The notes beneath the pieces were generated by a model. That model searched no databases, was not told where the DNA came from, and worked only from the letters and a program-made list of their open reading frames with translations. The translations under genes and the position numbers were made by a program. Shown one piece after another: positions 36,226 through 46,213 of a DNA stretch of 64,000 nt. Position 1 is the stretch's first letter; every line of letters begins with the position of its first letter. Source of the stretch: Armatimonas rosea (GTDB lineage Bacteria > Armatimonadota > Armatimonadia > Armatimonadales > Armatimonadaceae). The DNA is taken from contig NZ_JACHGW010000003.1 in NCBI RefSeq assembly GCF_014202505.1, forward strand, positions 62,001 to 126,000, read 5' to 3'.

Positions 36226-37173
36226 ATGAAAACTCCAACTAAAACCTGCACTATTCTAACTTTAGCAACTTTGGTGGGCACCGGTCTGATAAATACTGCC
36301 CATGCACAGCAGTCAGACCTCTCGCCGGCAGGTATCGTCCTACCCGCCTTTCAGCCGCAGCGTGTTGCCCCCGGCCGCGATCGCTTCCTCAACGACCCCG
36401 CTCTGACAACCGATGCGCTCGTGGAGTCGCTCAAGACCAACCGGACCTTCCGTGTCAATATCGCCAAGCACTTCGGCCTGCCCGAGGAGCGCGTGGTGGA
36501 GTTTGTTCAGGATGCCCTGGTGCCCTATATCCTGCCCAAGGACACCCCCGTGACCAACTTTGGGGTGACAAAGACAGGGCTGATCTACGGCAAGAAGATG
36601 AGCCTCAAGAAGGGAACCCGTGTCTGGGCCACCCGTGAGGGAAGCCCGATCCTCAAGTGGATCTGCTCTAACCCGCTCCTGACCAAGATCCCTGTCCTGC
36701 CCAAGAAGCCCACGGCGAGCATTCCCAAGCCCCTGGCCTCCCCGAGCGGGCTGCAGCAAGTGGCCTCGAATATTGTCGCGCCCGCCGGCCTAGAGGCGAT
36801 CGAGGGCGGCGAGCTCGACCTCGCTACCCCCAAGACCCCCATCAAGGTCGCGAAGGTCCCTGAGCCGGAGAAGCCAATCACGAACATTATCGAGCCCAAG
36901 CCGACTCCGCCTCCGGTGAAGCCATTGAGCTCCATCGCGCGGACCGGGCTTCCTCTGCTCCCCCTCGCCGGGGTGGCGGGTGCGATTGTCCGCTCGGTCA
37001 AGCAGCCGGAGTCCCCCGCGGATCTGAAGCTAATCGACCCCAATGCCCCGGTTGCCACCGGAACCGCAACCCAGCGCAGTGGCTCGCTCCCGAACTCCGT
37101 CCCGGAGCCAGGAACTCTCGCCTTGGCCGCGCTCGGACTGGCGGGGCTGGCGCTACGACGGCGCAAGCACTAG
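36226..37173 (+). CDS. PEP-CTERM protein of unknown function
   Basis: The 315-residue product has a signal peptide (cleavage after AHA near residue 27), a body with a LPEERVVEFVQDALVPYIL helix, a Pro/Lys-rich middle (PKPTPPPVKPLSS), and the tail SVPEPGTLALAALGLAGLAL followed by RRRKH. The tail is the PEP-CTERM/exosortase signal. The body is not recognised. The 112-base gap before it (36114-36225) is AT-rich, with a GATACT box about 28 bases before the ATG; nothing else is seen there. Four bases separate its stop from the convergent VanZ stop. Confidence 0.8.
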   Translation: MKTPTKTCTILTLATLVGTGLINTAHAQQSDLSPAGIVLPAFQPQRVAPGRDRFLNDPALTTDALVESLKTNRTFRVNIAKHFGLPEERVVEFVQDALVPYILPKDTPVTNFGVTKTGLIYGKKMSLKKGTRVWATREGSPILKWICSNPLLTKIPVLPKKPTASIPKPLASPSGLQQVASNIVAPAGLEAIEGGELDLATPKTPIKVAKVPEPEKPITNIIEPKPTPPPVKPLSSIARTGLPLLPLAGVAGAIVRSVKQPESPADLKLIDPNAPVATGTATQRSGSLPNSVPEPGTLALAALGLAGLALRRRKH

Positions 37174-37177
37174 CTGC

Positions 37178-37678
37178 CTAGACCTCTGGTCGCTCGACAG
37201 GCTCCACTCCCTGAGGGTGGGGCCTGTTTTGTTTCAGCAGCTGGAGCTGGGAGCGCCACTGGCACAGCACACTGCCGATCATCACGCCCAGGCTATCGTA
37301 GAGAATGTCCTCCACCGAGCTGGTGCGCGACGGCACAAAGCTCTGGTGCCACTCATCGCCCGCAGCGTAGCCCACGCCAAGAAGAATCGGAAAGAGGATC
37401 TGGCGGCTCTTGAACTGCAGGCTATCGCGACGAACGGCACGGTAGGCCAGCACGGCGAGGAGGCAGTACTCCGTGACATGGGCGGTCTTGCGGATATCGT
37501 AGTCGATACGATTGACCTGCTCGGGGTGGAGCCGGGCGGCTAGGGCGGGGGCGACTCGCCAGAGGATGCTTCGGAGGGCGGGGCGTGTGTGCTTGGTGGA
37601 GCCCCAGTCTCCCGAGACATAGAACATCATTCCCAGCATCAAAAGGAGCGGAAGCGTGAAGCGAACAAAACGACGCAT
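37178..37678 (-). CDS. VanZ-like membrane protein
   Basis: The 166-residue product has the VanZ signature: DIRKTAHVTEYCLLAVLAYR and YAAGDEWHQSFVPSRTSSVEDILYDSLGV, with about four membrane helices. VanZ gives low-level teicoplanin resistance in enterococci, but chromosomal members have no proven role. The ATG has TATACT seven bases upstream. Confidence 0.88.
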   Translation of the reverse strand: MRRFVRFTLPLLLMLGMMFYVSGDWGSTKHTRPALRSILWRVAPALAARLHPEQVNRIDYDIRKTAHVTEYCLLAVLAYRAVRRDSLQFKSRQILFPILLGVGYAAGDEWHQSFVPSRTSSVEDILYDSLGVMIGSVLCQWRSQLQLLKQNRPHPQGVEPVERPEV

Positions 37679-37685
37679 TCTTTAC

Positions 37686-37691
37686 AGTATA
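37686..37691 (-). promoter_or_regulatory. Leaderless-type -10 box of the VanZ gene
   Basis: TATACT on the minus strand, seven bases before the ATG at 37678. Confidence 0.55.
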
Positions 37692-37745
37692 TGCTAAACT
37701 AGTTTGGCTAGGCAAACAGAGGGGCATACTTAAGACGACGTCGTG

Positions 37746-39095
37746 ATGGATCTCTTTACCGAAAAACTACCCTCCCCGGAGAATCAGTCTCAAGCTCCCT
37801 CCCCCGATGCACCCCTTGCGGCACGGATGCGCCCTGTGGTGCTGGAGGAGCTTGCCGGACAGCAGCACCTCCTCGCAACGGGAAAGGCTCTACGCCAGGC
37901 TATCGAGCGCGATGAGCTGCGCTCGGTGATCTTCTGGGGGCCGCCCGGCTGTGGGAAGTCCACCCTTGCGTCGCTGATCGCGCGCTCCACACGCTGTCAC
38001 TTTGAGAGCTTCTCCGCGGTCACGGGGGGCGTGGCGGAGGTGCGCAAGCTGATCGAGGCGGCTCGGGAGCGGCGCAAGGCCTACCGCCAGCGCACCCTGC
38101 TCTTTGTCGATGAGATCCACCGCTTCAATAAGTCACAGCAAGATGCCTTCCTGCCCCATGTCGAGGATGGGACCATTGTCCTGATCGGGGCGACCACGGA
38201 GAATCCCTACTTCTCGGTCAATGCGCCGCTGCTCTCTCGGGCACGGCTCTACCCGTTTCAAGCCCTCGGCGAGGAGGATCTGGCGGGCTTGCTCCGGCGT
38301 GCCTTAACCGACACTGAACGCGGGCTCGGTGCTCGCTCACTGACGATTGAGCCCCAAGCGCTTGGGTATCTGGCGGCGGCGGCCAGTGGAGATGCACGGG
38401 CCGCGCTGGGCGCACTAGAGCTGGCCGCCGCGCTGGCAGAGGGCACGGAGATCACCCTCGCCGATGCGGAGGAGGCAGTCGGGCAGCGCGCGATTGGCTA
38501 CGATAAGTCGGGGGATGCCCACTACGACATGGCCTCGGCCCTGATCAAGAGTATCCGCGGCTCGGACCCCGATGCGGCGATCTACTACCTAGCACGGATG
38601 CTCGAGGCCGGCGAGGACCCACGGTTTCTGGCGCGCCGCCTCGTGGTGCTGGCGTCGGAGGACATCGGGTGCGCCGACCCCAGTGCCCTCCCTCTCGCGA
38701 TGGCGGGCTTTCAAGCGGTCGAGACGATTGGTCTGCCCGAGTGTCGCCTGAACCTGGCGCATGTCACGCTCTACCTGGCGGCGGCCCCCAAGTCGAATGC
38801 CTGCACCAAGGCACTAGGGCGCGCCCAAGACGATGTCCGAAACGCGCCGTTCTCGGGGATTCCCAAGCCGCTGCGCGATAGCCATGCCAAGGGAGTGAAG
38901 GCACTGGGACACGGGGTGGGCTATCTCTACCCCCACGACTACCCGGGGGGATTTGTGCACCAGCACTACCTCCCCGAGGGGCTGCCCTCGGACGGGGAGC
39001 ACTACTACCAGCCGACGGAAAATGGGGTTGAGGCAAAGATCAAGGCACGGCTGGCTCGGCTCTGGGACGACGAAAAAATAGAGGAGAACGCGTAA
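37746..39095 (+). CDS. rarA: Replication-associated recombination protein A (AAA+ ATPase)
   Basis: The 449-residue product has Walker [10 protein letters not shown], Walker [19 protein letters not shown], sensor [12 protein letters not shown] and the C-terminal MgsA tetramerisation region ([22 protein letters not shown] and [12 protein letters not shown]). RarA/MgsA acts at stalled replication forks. The ATG at 37746 is chosen over the adjacent GTG at 37743. Its TAA stop shares one base with the ATG of the next gene (TAATG). Confidence 0.93.
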   Translation: MDLFTEKLPSPENQSQAPSPDAPLAARMRPVVLEELAGQQHLLATGKALRQAIERDELRSVIFWGPPGCGKSTLASLIARSTRCHFESFSAVTGGVAEVRKLIEAARERRKAYRQRTLLFVDEIHRFNKSQQDAFLPHVEDGTIVLIGATTENPYFSVNAPLLSRARLYPFQALGEEDLAGLLRRALTDTERGLGARSLTIEPQALGYLAAAASGDARAALGALELAAALAEGTEITLADAEEAVGQRAIGYDKSGDAHYDMASALIKSIRGSDPDAAIYYLARMLEAGEDPRFLARRLVVLASEDIGCADPSALPLAMAGFQAVETIGLPECRLNLAHVTLYLAAAPKSNACTKALGRAQDDVRNAPFSGIPKPLRDSHAKGVKALGHGVGYLYPHDYPGGFVHQHYLPEGLPSDGEHYYQPTENGVEAKIKARLARLWDDEKIEENA

Positions 39096-40246
39096 TGTTG
39101 GAGGCGTTGGAGCAAAAGTGGAAGGAGGCGGCGACACCCAAGGAGCGGGTCGATGCCGCCAATCAGCTCGCGGAGTACCTGGTGCAGGCGGACATGACAC
39201 GCTGTCTCGCGCTTGCGGAGCAGGCCTGCGACGAAGCCCGGGCTATTGGCTATGTGGCTGGCGAGGCCGGCGCGCTCCGGCACCGTGCCGTCTGCCGGCT
39301 GGTGCAGGCGGATCTTGAGGGGGCTGACGAGGACTACCAAGATGCGCTGGAGCTGAGCCGCCGCGCTGGGCTGGTCGATATCGAGGCGGCGTCGCTGCTG
39401 GGCCTGAGCACGCTCCGTCGCAAGGCCACCGACTACACCGAGGCGATGCGACTGCTCCTTCAGGCACGTCAGCTACGGCGCCAGCAGGGCGAGTTTCGGG
39501 GCGAGGTCGCGGCCCTCAATAACCTGGGGGCGCTCTGTGTGGAGCTCGGCACCTACGATCAGGCGATGGCCTTTCTGCTGGAGGGGCTGACCATTGCGCG
39601 CCAGCACCAGTTCCAGGAGTACGAGGTCTTCTGCCTCTCCAATATCGCCGGGATCAAGCGCGAGGCGGGAGACCTAGAGGGGGCGATCGCCGATCTGGGG
39701 ACCTGCCTTGCTCTGGCGGAGGCGCTGGGGAATCGCTACGTGCGGCCCCACTTGCTCGCCGCGCTCTGCGAGGCCTATCTCAAGCAGGGGAGGATCGAGG
39801 AGGCGCTTCGGGTCAATGAGGAGGCTCTGGCGCTGGCGAGCGCCGGGACGGATCGTCAGGTCGAGCTCTCGCTTTTAGTGCACCTGGGGACGATCTGTGA
39901 TGAGCTGGGGATGCCCGAGGCGGCGGAGGCGGCCTTCACCCGTGCTCTGGAGCGTACCGAGCGTCTGGGCGACCTGGAGCGACGCCTGGAGACTCTCTGC
40001 CAGGCCGCAGCCTTCTACCAGCGCCAGGACCGTCCCGCCGAGGCTCGGGCGACCTTCGAGGAGGCGCTAGCCCGGGCGACCGCGGCGGGGGCACGGCGTC
40101 ATCTACCGCGCATTCTCCACGGCCTCGCCGCCCTCCACCCCGAGGGGGCCAGTGCCTACCGCCAGCAAGAAGAGGCAATCGAGACCGAGCTGCGCCTCCA
40201 GGCCGAGCAGAGCCGAAAACTCGCACTGGAGGCAGTGGGGGGCTAG
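39095..40246 (+). CDS. Tetratricopeptide-repeat protein
   Basis: The 383-residue soluble product consists of about eight TPR-like helical pairs, for example QGEFRGEVAALNNLGALCVE and GRIEEALRVNEEALALA. It resembles the TPR part of LuxR/AfsR-type regulators, but no DNA-binding or output domain is present. It is translationally coupled to rarA by a one-base overlap. A scaffold role is plausible; partners are unknown. Confidence 0.75.
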   Translation: MLEALEQKWKEAATPKERVDAANQLAEYLVQADMTRCLALAEQACDEARAIGYVAGEAGALRHRAVCRLVQADLEGADEDYQDALELSRRAGLVDIEAASLLGLSTLRRKATDYTEAMRLLLQARQLRRQQGEFRGEVAALNNLGALCVELGTYDQAMAFLLEGLTIARQHQFQEYEVFCLSNIAGIKREAGDLEGAIADLGTCLALAEALGNRYVRPHLLAALCEAYLKQGRIEEALRVNEEALALASAGTDRQVELSLLVHLGTICDELGMPEAAEAAFTRALERTERLGDLERRLETLCQAAAFYQRQDRPAEARATFEEALARATAAGARRHLPRILHGLAALHPEGASAYRQQEEAIETELRLQAEQSRKLALEAVGG

Positions 40247-40252
40247 CCGTGT

Positions 40253-40258
40253 TATAAT
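40253..40258 (+). promoter_or_regulatory. Leaderless-type -10 box of the GtrA gene
   Basis: TATAAT lies five bases before the GTG at 40264. The box comes right after the TPR gene stop and supports the GTG as start. Confidence 0.65.
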
Positions 40259-40263
40259 GGCCT

Positions 40264-40758
40264 GTGCGACAGCTACTGCAGAGGCCAGGCTTCCGACAGC
40301 TTATCAAGTTTTGTTTGGTGGGGGTCTCTTCCTTCATAATTGATGCGAGCTTACTGAGCTTGCTTCACTTTCGTGTGGGAATGCCTGTAGCGGTCGCCGG
40401 GACTATCTCTTTTCTCTGTGCGGTAACCAATGGATATATCTGGAATAGTCGCTGGACATTCCAAGACCGCCAAGGAGATAGTAAGAAGCAATACCCCAAG
40501 TTTCTCGCAACGAATGTGGTCGGCTGGGTGCTCAACCTGACCATCATGACCCTGACCATCCTACTGGCGATGCGTCTTGGCGTGATGCATACCCAGCGAA
40601 CGACCAGCGAGATTCTCCAGCTAATCGCGACAGGCCAAGGCAAGAGTGAGTTTAGCTGGCCCGTGTTGATGGGGGCAAAAGTGGTGGCCACCGTGATTGT
40701 GGTTGCCTGGAATTTTACGGCGGCACGTCTGTGGACATTCCGCAGCGTTGATAAGTAA
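40264..40758 (+). CDS. GtrA-family membrane protein
   Basis: The 164-residue product has the GtrA pattern: FRQLIKFCLVGVSSFIID, then AVTNGYIWNSRWTFQD, and a C-terminal WNFTAARLWTFRS, with four membrane helices. GtrA proteins are thought to help move lipid-linked sugars across the membrane and often work with DPM1-type glycosyltransferases such as the one at 13415-14392. A GTG start with TATAAT five bases upstream means a leaderless transcript. Confidence 0.85.
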   Translation: MRQLLQRPGFRQLIKFCLVGVSSFIIDASLLSLLHFRVGMPVAVAGTISFLCAVTNGYIWNSRWTFQDRQGDSKKQYPKFLATNVVGWVLNLTIMTLTILLAMRLGVMHTQRTTSEILQLIATGQGKSEFSWPVLMGAKVVATVIVVAWNFTAARLWTFRSVDK

Positions 40759-40819
40759 GAAAAAGTGACGGGGTTTGCCAGGAGCAAGGACGCTTTGTGT
40801 CAGCCCCGGGAGTTGTGTT

Positions 40820-42697
40820 TTGAAAGAAATTATCGTTAATAGCGATGCGCGGGAAACCCGCATTGCTGTCCGCGAAGACGGACAGCTGATCGAGTTGCAT
40901 ATCGAGCGCGATGAGCGCGTCGTGGGGAGCATCTACAAGGGCCGGGTGGACAATATCGTGGCCGGGATCGATGCTGCCTTTGTGGATATCGGGCTGGATC
41001 GCAACGCGTTTTTGTACGCGGGCGATATCATCCCCGCCGGGGACGACCTCGACGACGATGGTAACTTCGACCGCCGCGGGCGCCGACCGCGCTCCCATAC
41101 CCCCATTCGCGATCTCGTGCGCCGTGGGCAGGAAGTGCTGGTGCAGGTCACCAAGGGCGCACGGAGCACCAAGGGAAGCCGAGTCAGCACGCGCATCTCG
41201 CTACCAGGCCGCTACCTGGTCTTCATGCCCGAGGAAAACTCCACCGGGGTCTCGCGCAAGATCGACGATCCCCGGGAGCGGGACCGGCTCAAGAAGATTA
41301 TCGAGGGCATCCGCAAGCCGGGCTATGGCCTGATTGTCCGCACTGAGGCCGAGGGCAAGACCGAGCGCGAGCTGCGCCAGGACCTGGAGTTTCTCGAGCG
41401 CACTTGGGCGGAGATCAAGGGCAAGGCCAGTAAAACCCCCGCCCCGAACCTGGTTCACGCCGACCTCACTCTTCTGCTGCGCATCCTGCGCGATACGTTC
41501 GGCTCCGATGTGGAGAAGATGTACCTCGACTCCGCCGCCGAGTACCGCAAGGCCCACGAGCTCCTCGACTTCTTTGGCCCGAGCCTCAAGGACCGGGTCG
41601 TGCTCTATGATGGCGATAAGGCGATCTTTGAGAACTTCGGGATCGAGAACGAGATCGAGCGCTTCCTCAAGCGGCGTGTCCCGCTCAAGTCCGGTGGCTA
41701 CCTCGTGATCGACCAGGCTGAGGCGCTGACCGCCATCGATGTCAACTCCGGCAAGTTTGGTGGCAAGACTGAGGGCCTCAACGACACGATTGTCCAGACG
41801 AACCTGGAGGCGGTCAATGAGATCGCCCGCCAGCTCCGGCTACGCGATATGGGCGGCATTCTTGTCCTCGACCTGATCGACATGAACAACCAGGCCGACC
41901 GCCGCAAGGTGGAGATGGCCTTTGAGAGCGCGCTCAAGACCGATAAGAACCGCTGTAAAGTCAGCCATATCTCCCCGCTGGGCCTGATCGAGATGACCCG
42001 TAAGCGCACGGGGGAGACGGTCAATGAGCAGATGGACGAGATGTGTCCCTACTGCGCCGGCACCGGCCGGGTCTCGTCGCCGCAGAGCGTGGCCATGAAG
42101 ATCGAGCGCGACCTGCGCCGTAGCGCCCGCAACGAGAAGGGGGAGGCGTTCCTGGTGAGCTGCCACCCGCTGGTCGCGGCCGCACTGGTGGGAGAAGACG
42201 GCTCGGAGCTCGAGGAGCTGGAGCACGCACTGGAGCGGGGAATCTACATCCGCGCCACCGATGTGGGCCACCACGAGAAGTACGAGCTGACCACGGGCCG
42301 CCTCGACGACTTCGACCGCCGCTACGGCACCCTCAAGCGCGGGCAGATGGTCGAGGCCCGTGTGCTGACCATCAGCGACAGCACGCCGCCCGTCGCCTCA
42401 GGCCTGACCGAGGGCGGGATGATTGTCTTCGTGCCCCCGACCGGTCGCCAGCCCGGACACGGCGTGCGGGTTCGCCTTGCTGCGGTCAGTCGCTCGTTTG
42501 CGATTGGCGAGGTGCAGGGCAAGCCGGGTGGAGGCGGCGGAGGCGATATTCCGCCGGCTGCACCACGCCCCGAGCCGCCGCGCTCCGCGCCCAAGGAGCG
42601 GGAGAAAGAGCCCGTGAGCACCGCCGCCAGCAGCGAGGAGAGCCGGGGCCGCCGCCGCCGCCGCCGTGGTGGCCAGCGCACCGGGGCCGCCGCGTAG
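40820..42697 (+). CDS. rng: Ribonuclease E/G family endoribonuclease
   Basis: The 625-residue product begins with the RNase G leader (KEIIVNSDARETRIAVREDG), an S1 domain with an acidic insert (about 65-95), the catalytic DNase I-like domain with Asp307 in AIDVNSGKF and Asp351 in LVLDLIDMN, and the zinc-link CPYC (Cys409, Cys412). A TRAM-like domain (about 515-575) and a Gly/Pro/Arg-rich tail follow. It cuts single-stranded RNA in rRNA maturation and mRNA decay. The TTG at 40820, with GGGAG eight bases upstream, is the only start that fits the conserved N-terminus. Confidence 0.94.
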   Translation: MKEIIVNSDARETRIAVREDGQLIELHIERDERVVGSIYKGRVDNIVAGIDAAFVDIGLDRNAFLYAGDIIPAGDDLDDDGNFDRRGRRPRSHTPIRDLVRRGQEVLVQVTKGARSTKGSRVSTRISLPGRYLVFMPEENSTGVSRKIDDPRERDRLKKIIEGIRKPGYGLIVRTEAEGKTERELRQDLEFLERTWAEIKGKASKTPAPNLVHADLTLLLRILRDTFGSDVEKMYLDSAAEYRKAHELLDFFGPSLKDRVVLYDGDKAIFENFGIENEIERFLKRRVPLKSGGYLVIDQAEALTAIDVNSGKFGGKTEGLNDTIVQTNLEAVNEIARQLRLRDMGGILVLDLIDMNNQADRRKVEMAFESALKTDKNRCKVSHISPLGLIEMTRKRTGETVNEQMDEMCPYCAGTGRVSSPQSVAMKIERDLRRSARNEKGEAFLVSCHPLVAAALVGEDGSELEELEHALERGIYIRATDVGHHEKYELTTGRLDDFDRRYGTLKRGQMVEARVLTISDSTPPVASGLTEGGMIVFVPPTGRQPGHGVRVRLAAVSRSFAIGEVQGKPGGGGGGDIPPAAPRPEPPRSAPKEREKEPVSTAASSEESRGRRRRRRGGQRTGAAA

Positions 42698-42708
42698 TCG
42701 GTAGACAA

Positions 42709-42828
42709 GAGGCGGGCATTGAAATACCCGCCTCGGAGTTTGGGGAGCGTCCCGTGGACGCAGAGCGTTTTCAACTCTGCGTCCCCGGGACGCTCCTTAT
42801 TTTTTATGCCGGGTATTTCAATGCCCGG
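42709..42828. terminator. Bidirectional terminator bracketed by an inverted repeat
   Basis: The gap of two convergent genes is filled by a hairpin with arms 42744-42765 and 42775-42796 (11 + 10 bp), followed by TTATTTTTTA (42797-42806), a strong terminator for rng. On each side is an 18-base inverted repeat (42713-42730 and 42810-42827), each also able to fold alone. The right copy contains the stop codon (42818-42820) of the minus-strand gene. Confidence 0.8.
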
Positions 42829-45800
42829 AGGAGGGTGGCAGGTAGGCGTTTAGGAAGCGCTCCGGGGTGACCCAGCGGGTGTGGTAGGTCGCAAAGTCGT
42901 CCGGGTGCTTCTGGTAGGCGGGATCATCGGTGAGGCTGGCGTAGCTCTTGGGGTAGTCCTTGAGCGCGTGGAGCGGGTAGGGGCCGACCGTCTTGCCGTG
43001 GGTGGTGTTGATATTGCCATCTTTCTCCCAGCCATCGCTGATCACCACAAAGTCGCGCTTGTAGCCCGCGGGTGGCACGGTCTTGGCGGGGAAGCGGAAG
43101 AAGAGCTCATCGCCCGCATTGAGGATGGCGTAGCGGTCATCGACTCCCGTGAGCAGCGGCTTGACATCCCCAAAGCGTGTCACATAGCCCGTTAGGTCGC
43201 GCCAGCGGGGCGTGAGACCGGCGAGCTCGCGGTAGGATTGAGGGAGCTCGGGCGACGACGCATCGGCGGCCTGCACGGCGGAGAAGCCGCGGTAGCGCAG
43301 GGTCACCTCGGAGGCGCTCAGGCGCTGGACCTTCAGGAGATTATCCGGGCGCGCCTCGGCCCACTGGAGCTGGTCCCAGAAGACCTCAAGGTTGGTACGA
43401 AGGCGCAGGCGGCGCGGCGAGCCCGGCGCAAAGACATCGTCGAGGCGCAGCACCACGGTCTTGAGCTTGCCCGCGGGGAAGCCGAGGGCATCGCGGCGCT
43501 TGGCCCAGCCCCCCTTGCTATCGGGCGTCCAGAGCGAGAGACCCTGCGGTGGCCCCTGGCTCTTGTCCTGGCTCATGGCGACATTGAGCGATGTGTTGGT
43601 GGGGTGGAGCCAGCCGTAGGCGATCAGATAGAGCGGCTTGCCCTTAGGGGCGCTCTCGGGCAGGGCGAGCTCGACCCAGTGGTCTCCCGCGATTCCCTGG
43701 TACTTGCCGCGCCCAAAGTCATCGAGGTAGTGCGTGTCCCGCTCCGCGACCACCTCACTGACATCCTGACCCTTGAAGCCCAGCACCTGCGCGAAGGGTT
43801 GAGTCGGCCCGGTGGGGATGACTTTTAAGAGCGGCGGCTGGGTCGGGTTGAAGCGCTCGTCGATAAAGATCTCCGTGTTTTCGGGGTGATCGACCGTCAG
43901 GAGCGAGAGATGGTCAAAGTAGTGGGTCTCGTTGAGTTCGGCGGTGATCGAGAGCTCGTAGGTCCCGTTGCGGGCGGCGAGCTGGTCGCCGCGTACCTTT
44001 ACCCAGTCCTCGGTCTGGGTCGCGCCGGCGGTGTCTTGGGCATTGATCTTCAGCCCCAGCGGCGAGCGCCAGATACAGTCCGTCACAAAGACAAACTCCT
44101 TGCCGTTCCAGGTGAAGAGAAACGGGCACGAGCCCCCGAGCGCCTGATCCGCGACAATCGGCTTGCTGGGCTTGATATTCTCCCCAAACTCACTCTGGGC
44201 GCGCCCGTTGGTCCAGAGCATCCGCACGACATCGGGCTTCTCGTAGGTGCCGAGTCCGAGGTGCATCTGCGGCCCGGTCACGGGGACAATCTGGTAGAGC
44301 AAGCCCGCCCGTGCCTCAAACGCGCCGCCCAGACAGAACGTGTTGATCTTATCTCCCACATTGTCAGGGGAGTCTGCCATGAGAGTGAGCGTGAGGTAGT
44401 GGTACTTCTCCTTGCCCTGCGCCAGGCTCTGCACCGGCTTGCCATCTTTGGTGCCCACCAGATCGAGCAGGCCATCGTCGTTGAGATCCGCGCTACTCGT
44501 CACGGCAAAGGGGATGGCGATGGGCTCTTTGACAAACTTGCCTGGGCCGTCACTGAGCCAGAGCTCACTCTCGTTCTTGCCCACGATCAGCAGATCGGTC
44601 GCGCCGTTGTTGTCAAAATCCGCGACCAGGAGCTGCTGGGGGCTGGTGAGCTTTGCGCTGAGGAGTGGCAGGCGCTGGTTATTGACAAAAGCGACTACCT
44701 GGCCACCTTTCTCTAGGCCGAGCAGGTCGAGGGTAGTGTCCCCCGTCACCTCGGCCACCGCGACTGCGACCAGGTTCTCTGCCTTGGTGCTCGTGTCGAG
44801 CTTAAAGGCTCCCGAGCGCTCGTTGGTGTAGCGGATCAGCTTGCCATTGGCGTCCACAAACGCGAGGTCGTTATCGCCATCGCCGTCGAAGTCCGCCCAG
44901 GCGAGCGAGCGGATCGGGGCCGCTACTGCATCGAACTTGGGGGGCGTGACCGTAAACGTCCGGTCGCCGTTGTTCTGGAGGACATAGGGCTTGCCTTGGG
45001 CGGGCGAGACAATCAGGTCGAGGTCTCCATCCACCTCAATATCCACAGCCCACACTCCCGTACACGGGCCGGGGGGGAGCTTGGTTGCCAGAGGAGTCCC
45101 ATTTTCGTAGATCTTTAGCCCACTCGGACCCGCCGCAGCGAGCTCCAGCCGAAAGTTACGGTCTTTTCCCTTGCCAGGATGCTTTGCCCCCACCGCATTG
45201 CTCTCCCAGGCACCCTTGATATCGTCGAAGTCGAAGGGAGCGACTGCGGTGGCTCCGGCAGGCAGGGGGAGGACAACGGGCTTACTCTCCGCGCTGAGTG
45301 CCAGTGCCAGGGTCCCTGTGGCGGGGGTGGGGGCCAAGTAGGTCAGGCCTGTGTCTGGTTTGGCGGGGGTGGCAGGTGGTGTGGGGAGCTTCAGCAAGTG
45401 CTGGAGAGGCTCACCGGTAAGAACCTCTGAGGTCTGTAGCTCAGAGAGTCCCGCTTTATAGTCTAGGCTAGGCAGTAGGATCTTCTCTAGCTGCGCGAGC
45501 TGGATAAACTGATCCATTCCCACCTTGGTCTTTGCGATGGCGAGCTTGGCCTGCGCGGCTGCATTCCAGCGGCTCTTGCGTGCCTCAAATGCCGTCAGTA
45601 GCGAGGCAAGCCCTGCGGTATCACGGGCGCGTGCTAGCTGCTGGGCAAGCTTGAGCTGTGTGGGTAGGTTGTCGGGTCGCGTGGCAAGAATCCCCTCGAG
45701 TGCTTTCTTCCGAACAGCATCTCCATCGGGCCCGCTGAGCTGTTGCCCGAGCTCCGCGAGTCGAAAGAGCACCTTGATATTGGTGGGATCTTTCACGATC

Positions 45801-46213
45801 ACCCGCTGGTAGGCCGCGATAGCTTCGGCATACTTTCCCTGGTTCTTTAGAATCAGGGCCTCGATAGCGACGATTCCGGTGTCATCCGGGGCACCTTTCT
45901 TCGCGAGTGCTAGGAACTCGTTTGCCTTGACCTGATCATTTTTCCGTGTGTAGGCGAGTGCGAGATTGGCGGCAATGGCGGGCTCATCGGGGGCGAGCTT
46001 CAGCGCTCGCTCCAGGCTGGGAACGGGGTGGTTCTGCTCACCTGTCTGAAGGGCCAGGGTGCCGATATAGAACGCAGAGATCGCGGCACCAGGATCGCTG
46101 GAGGAGCCCCCTCCCTGGCCATTGTTACAGCCCGAGCCGAGCACGAGGAGCGGGAGGGCAAGGAGACTAAGAAATGATCGCTTCACCAGGCTTGATACGG
46201 TACAGCTCTCCAA
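42818..46213 (-). CDS. Large TPR/FG-GAP lipoprotein, CRTAC1-like
   Basis: The 1131-residue product has a lipoprotein signal (SFLSLLALPLLVLGSGCNN, lipidated Cys near 29), tetratricopeptide repeats (about 40-190), a region of FG-GAP/VCBS calcium-binding-type repeats (about 400-610, with DFDGDGDNDLAFVD, DIEVDGDLDLIV, DFDNNGATDLLIV), an ASPIC/UnbV-like segment (DVVRMLWTNGRAQSEFGENI) and a long beta-rich C-terminal part starting GGSCPFLFTWNGKEFVFVTD. It should be an outer-membrane or periplasmic lipoprotein. The TTG at 46213 has AGGAGG four bases upstream; a GTG nine codons later is the alternative. Binding partners unknown. Confidence 0.85.
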   Translation of the reverse strand: MESCTVSSLVKRSFLSLLALPLLVLGSGCNNGQGGGSSSDPGAAISAFYIGTLALQTGEQNHPVPSLERALKLAPDEPAIAANLALAYTRKNDQVKANEFLALAKKGAPDDTGIVAIEALILKNQGKYAEAIAAYQRVIVKDPTNIKVLFRLAELGQQLSGPDGDAVRKKALEGILATRPDNLPTQLKLAQQLARARDTAGLASLLTAFEARKSRWNAAAQAKLAIAKTKVGMDQFIQLAQLEKILLPSLDYKAGLSELQTSEVLTGEPLQHLLKLPTPPATPAKPDTGLTYLAPTPATGTLALALSAESKPVVLPLPAGATAVAPFDFDDIKGAWESNAVGAKHPGKGKDRNFRLELAAAGPSGLKIYENGTPLATKLPPGPCTGVWAVDIEVDGDLDLIVSPAQGKPYVLQNNGDRTFTVTPPKFDAVAAPIRSLAWADFDGDGDNDLAFVDANGKLIRYTNERSGAFKLDTSTKAENLVAVAVAEVTGDTTLDLLGLEKGGQVVAFVNNQRLPLLSAKLTSPQQLLVADFDNNGATDLLIVGKNESELWLSDGPGKFVKEPIAIPFAVTSSADLNDDGLLDLVGTKDGKPVQSLAQGKEKYHYLTLTLMADSPDNVGDKINTFCLGGAFEARAGLLYQIVPVTGPQMHLGLGTYEKPDVVRMLWTNGRAQSEFGENIKPSKPIVADQALGGSCPFLFTWNGKEFVFVTDCIWRSPLGLKINAQDTAGATQTEDWVKVRGDQLAARNGTYELSITAELNETHYFDHLSLLTVDHPENTEIFIDERFNPTQPPLLKVIPTGPTQPFAQVLGFKGQDVSEVVAERDTHYLDDFGRGKYQGIAGDHWVELALPESAPKGKPLYLIAYGWLHPTNTSLNVAMSQDKSQGPPQGLSLWTPDSKGGWAKRRDALGFPAGKLKTVVLRLDDVFAPGSPRRLRLRTNLEVFWDQLQWAEARPDNLLKVQRLSASEVTLRYRGFSAVQAADASSPELPQSYRELAGLTPRWRDLTGYVTRFGDVKPLLTGVDDRYAILNAGDELFFRFPAKTVPPAGYKRDFVVISDGWEKDGNINTTHGKTVGPYPLHALKDYPKSYASLTDDPAYQKHPDDFATYHTRWVTPERFLNAYLPPSSGH

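Noticed and set aside
37178-37678. Glycopeptide-resistance cluster around VanZ
   Set aside because: No vanHAX, vanRS or vanY genes are nearby; single VanZ-like genes are common in chromosomes.
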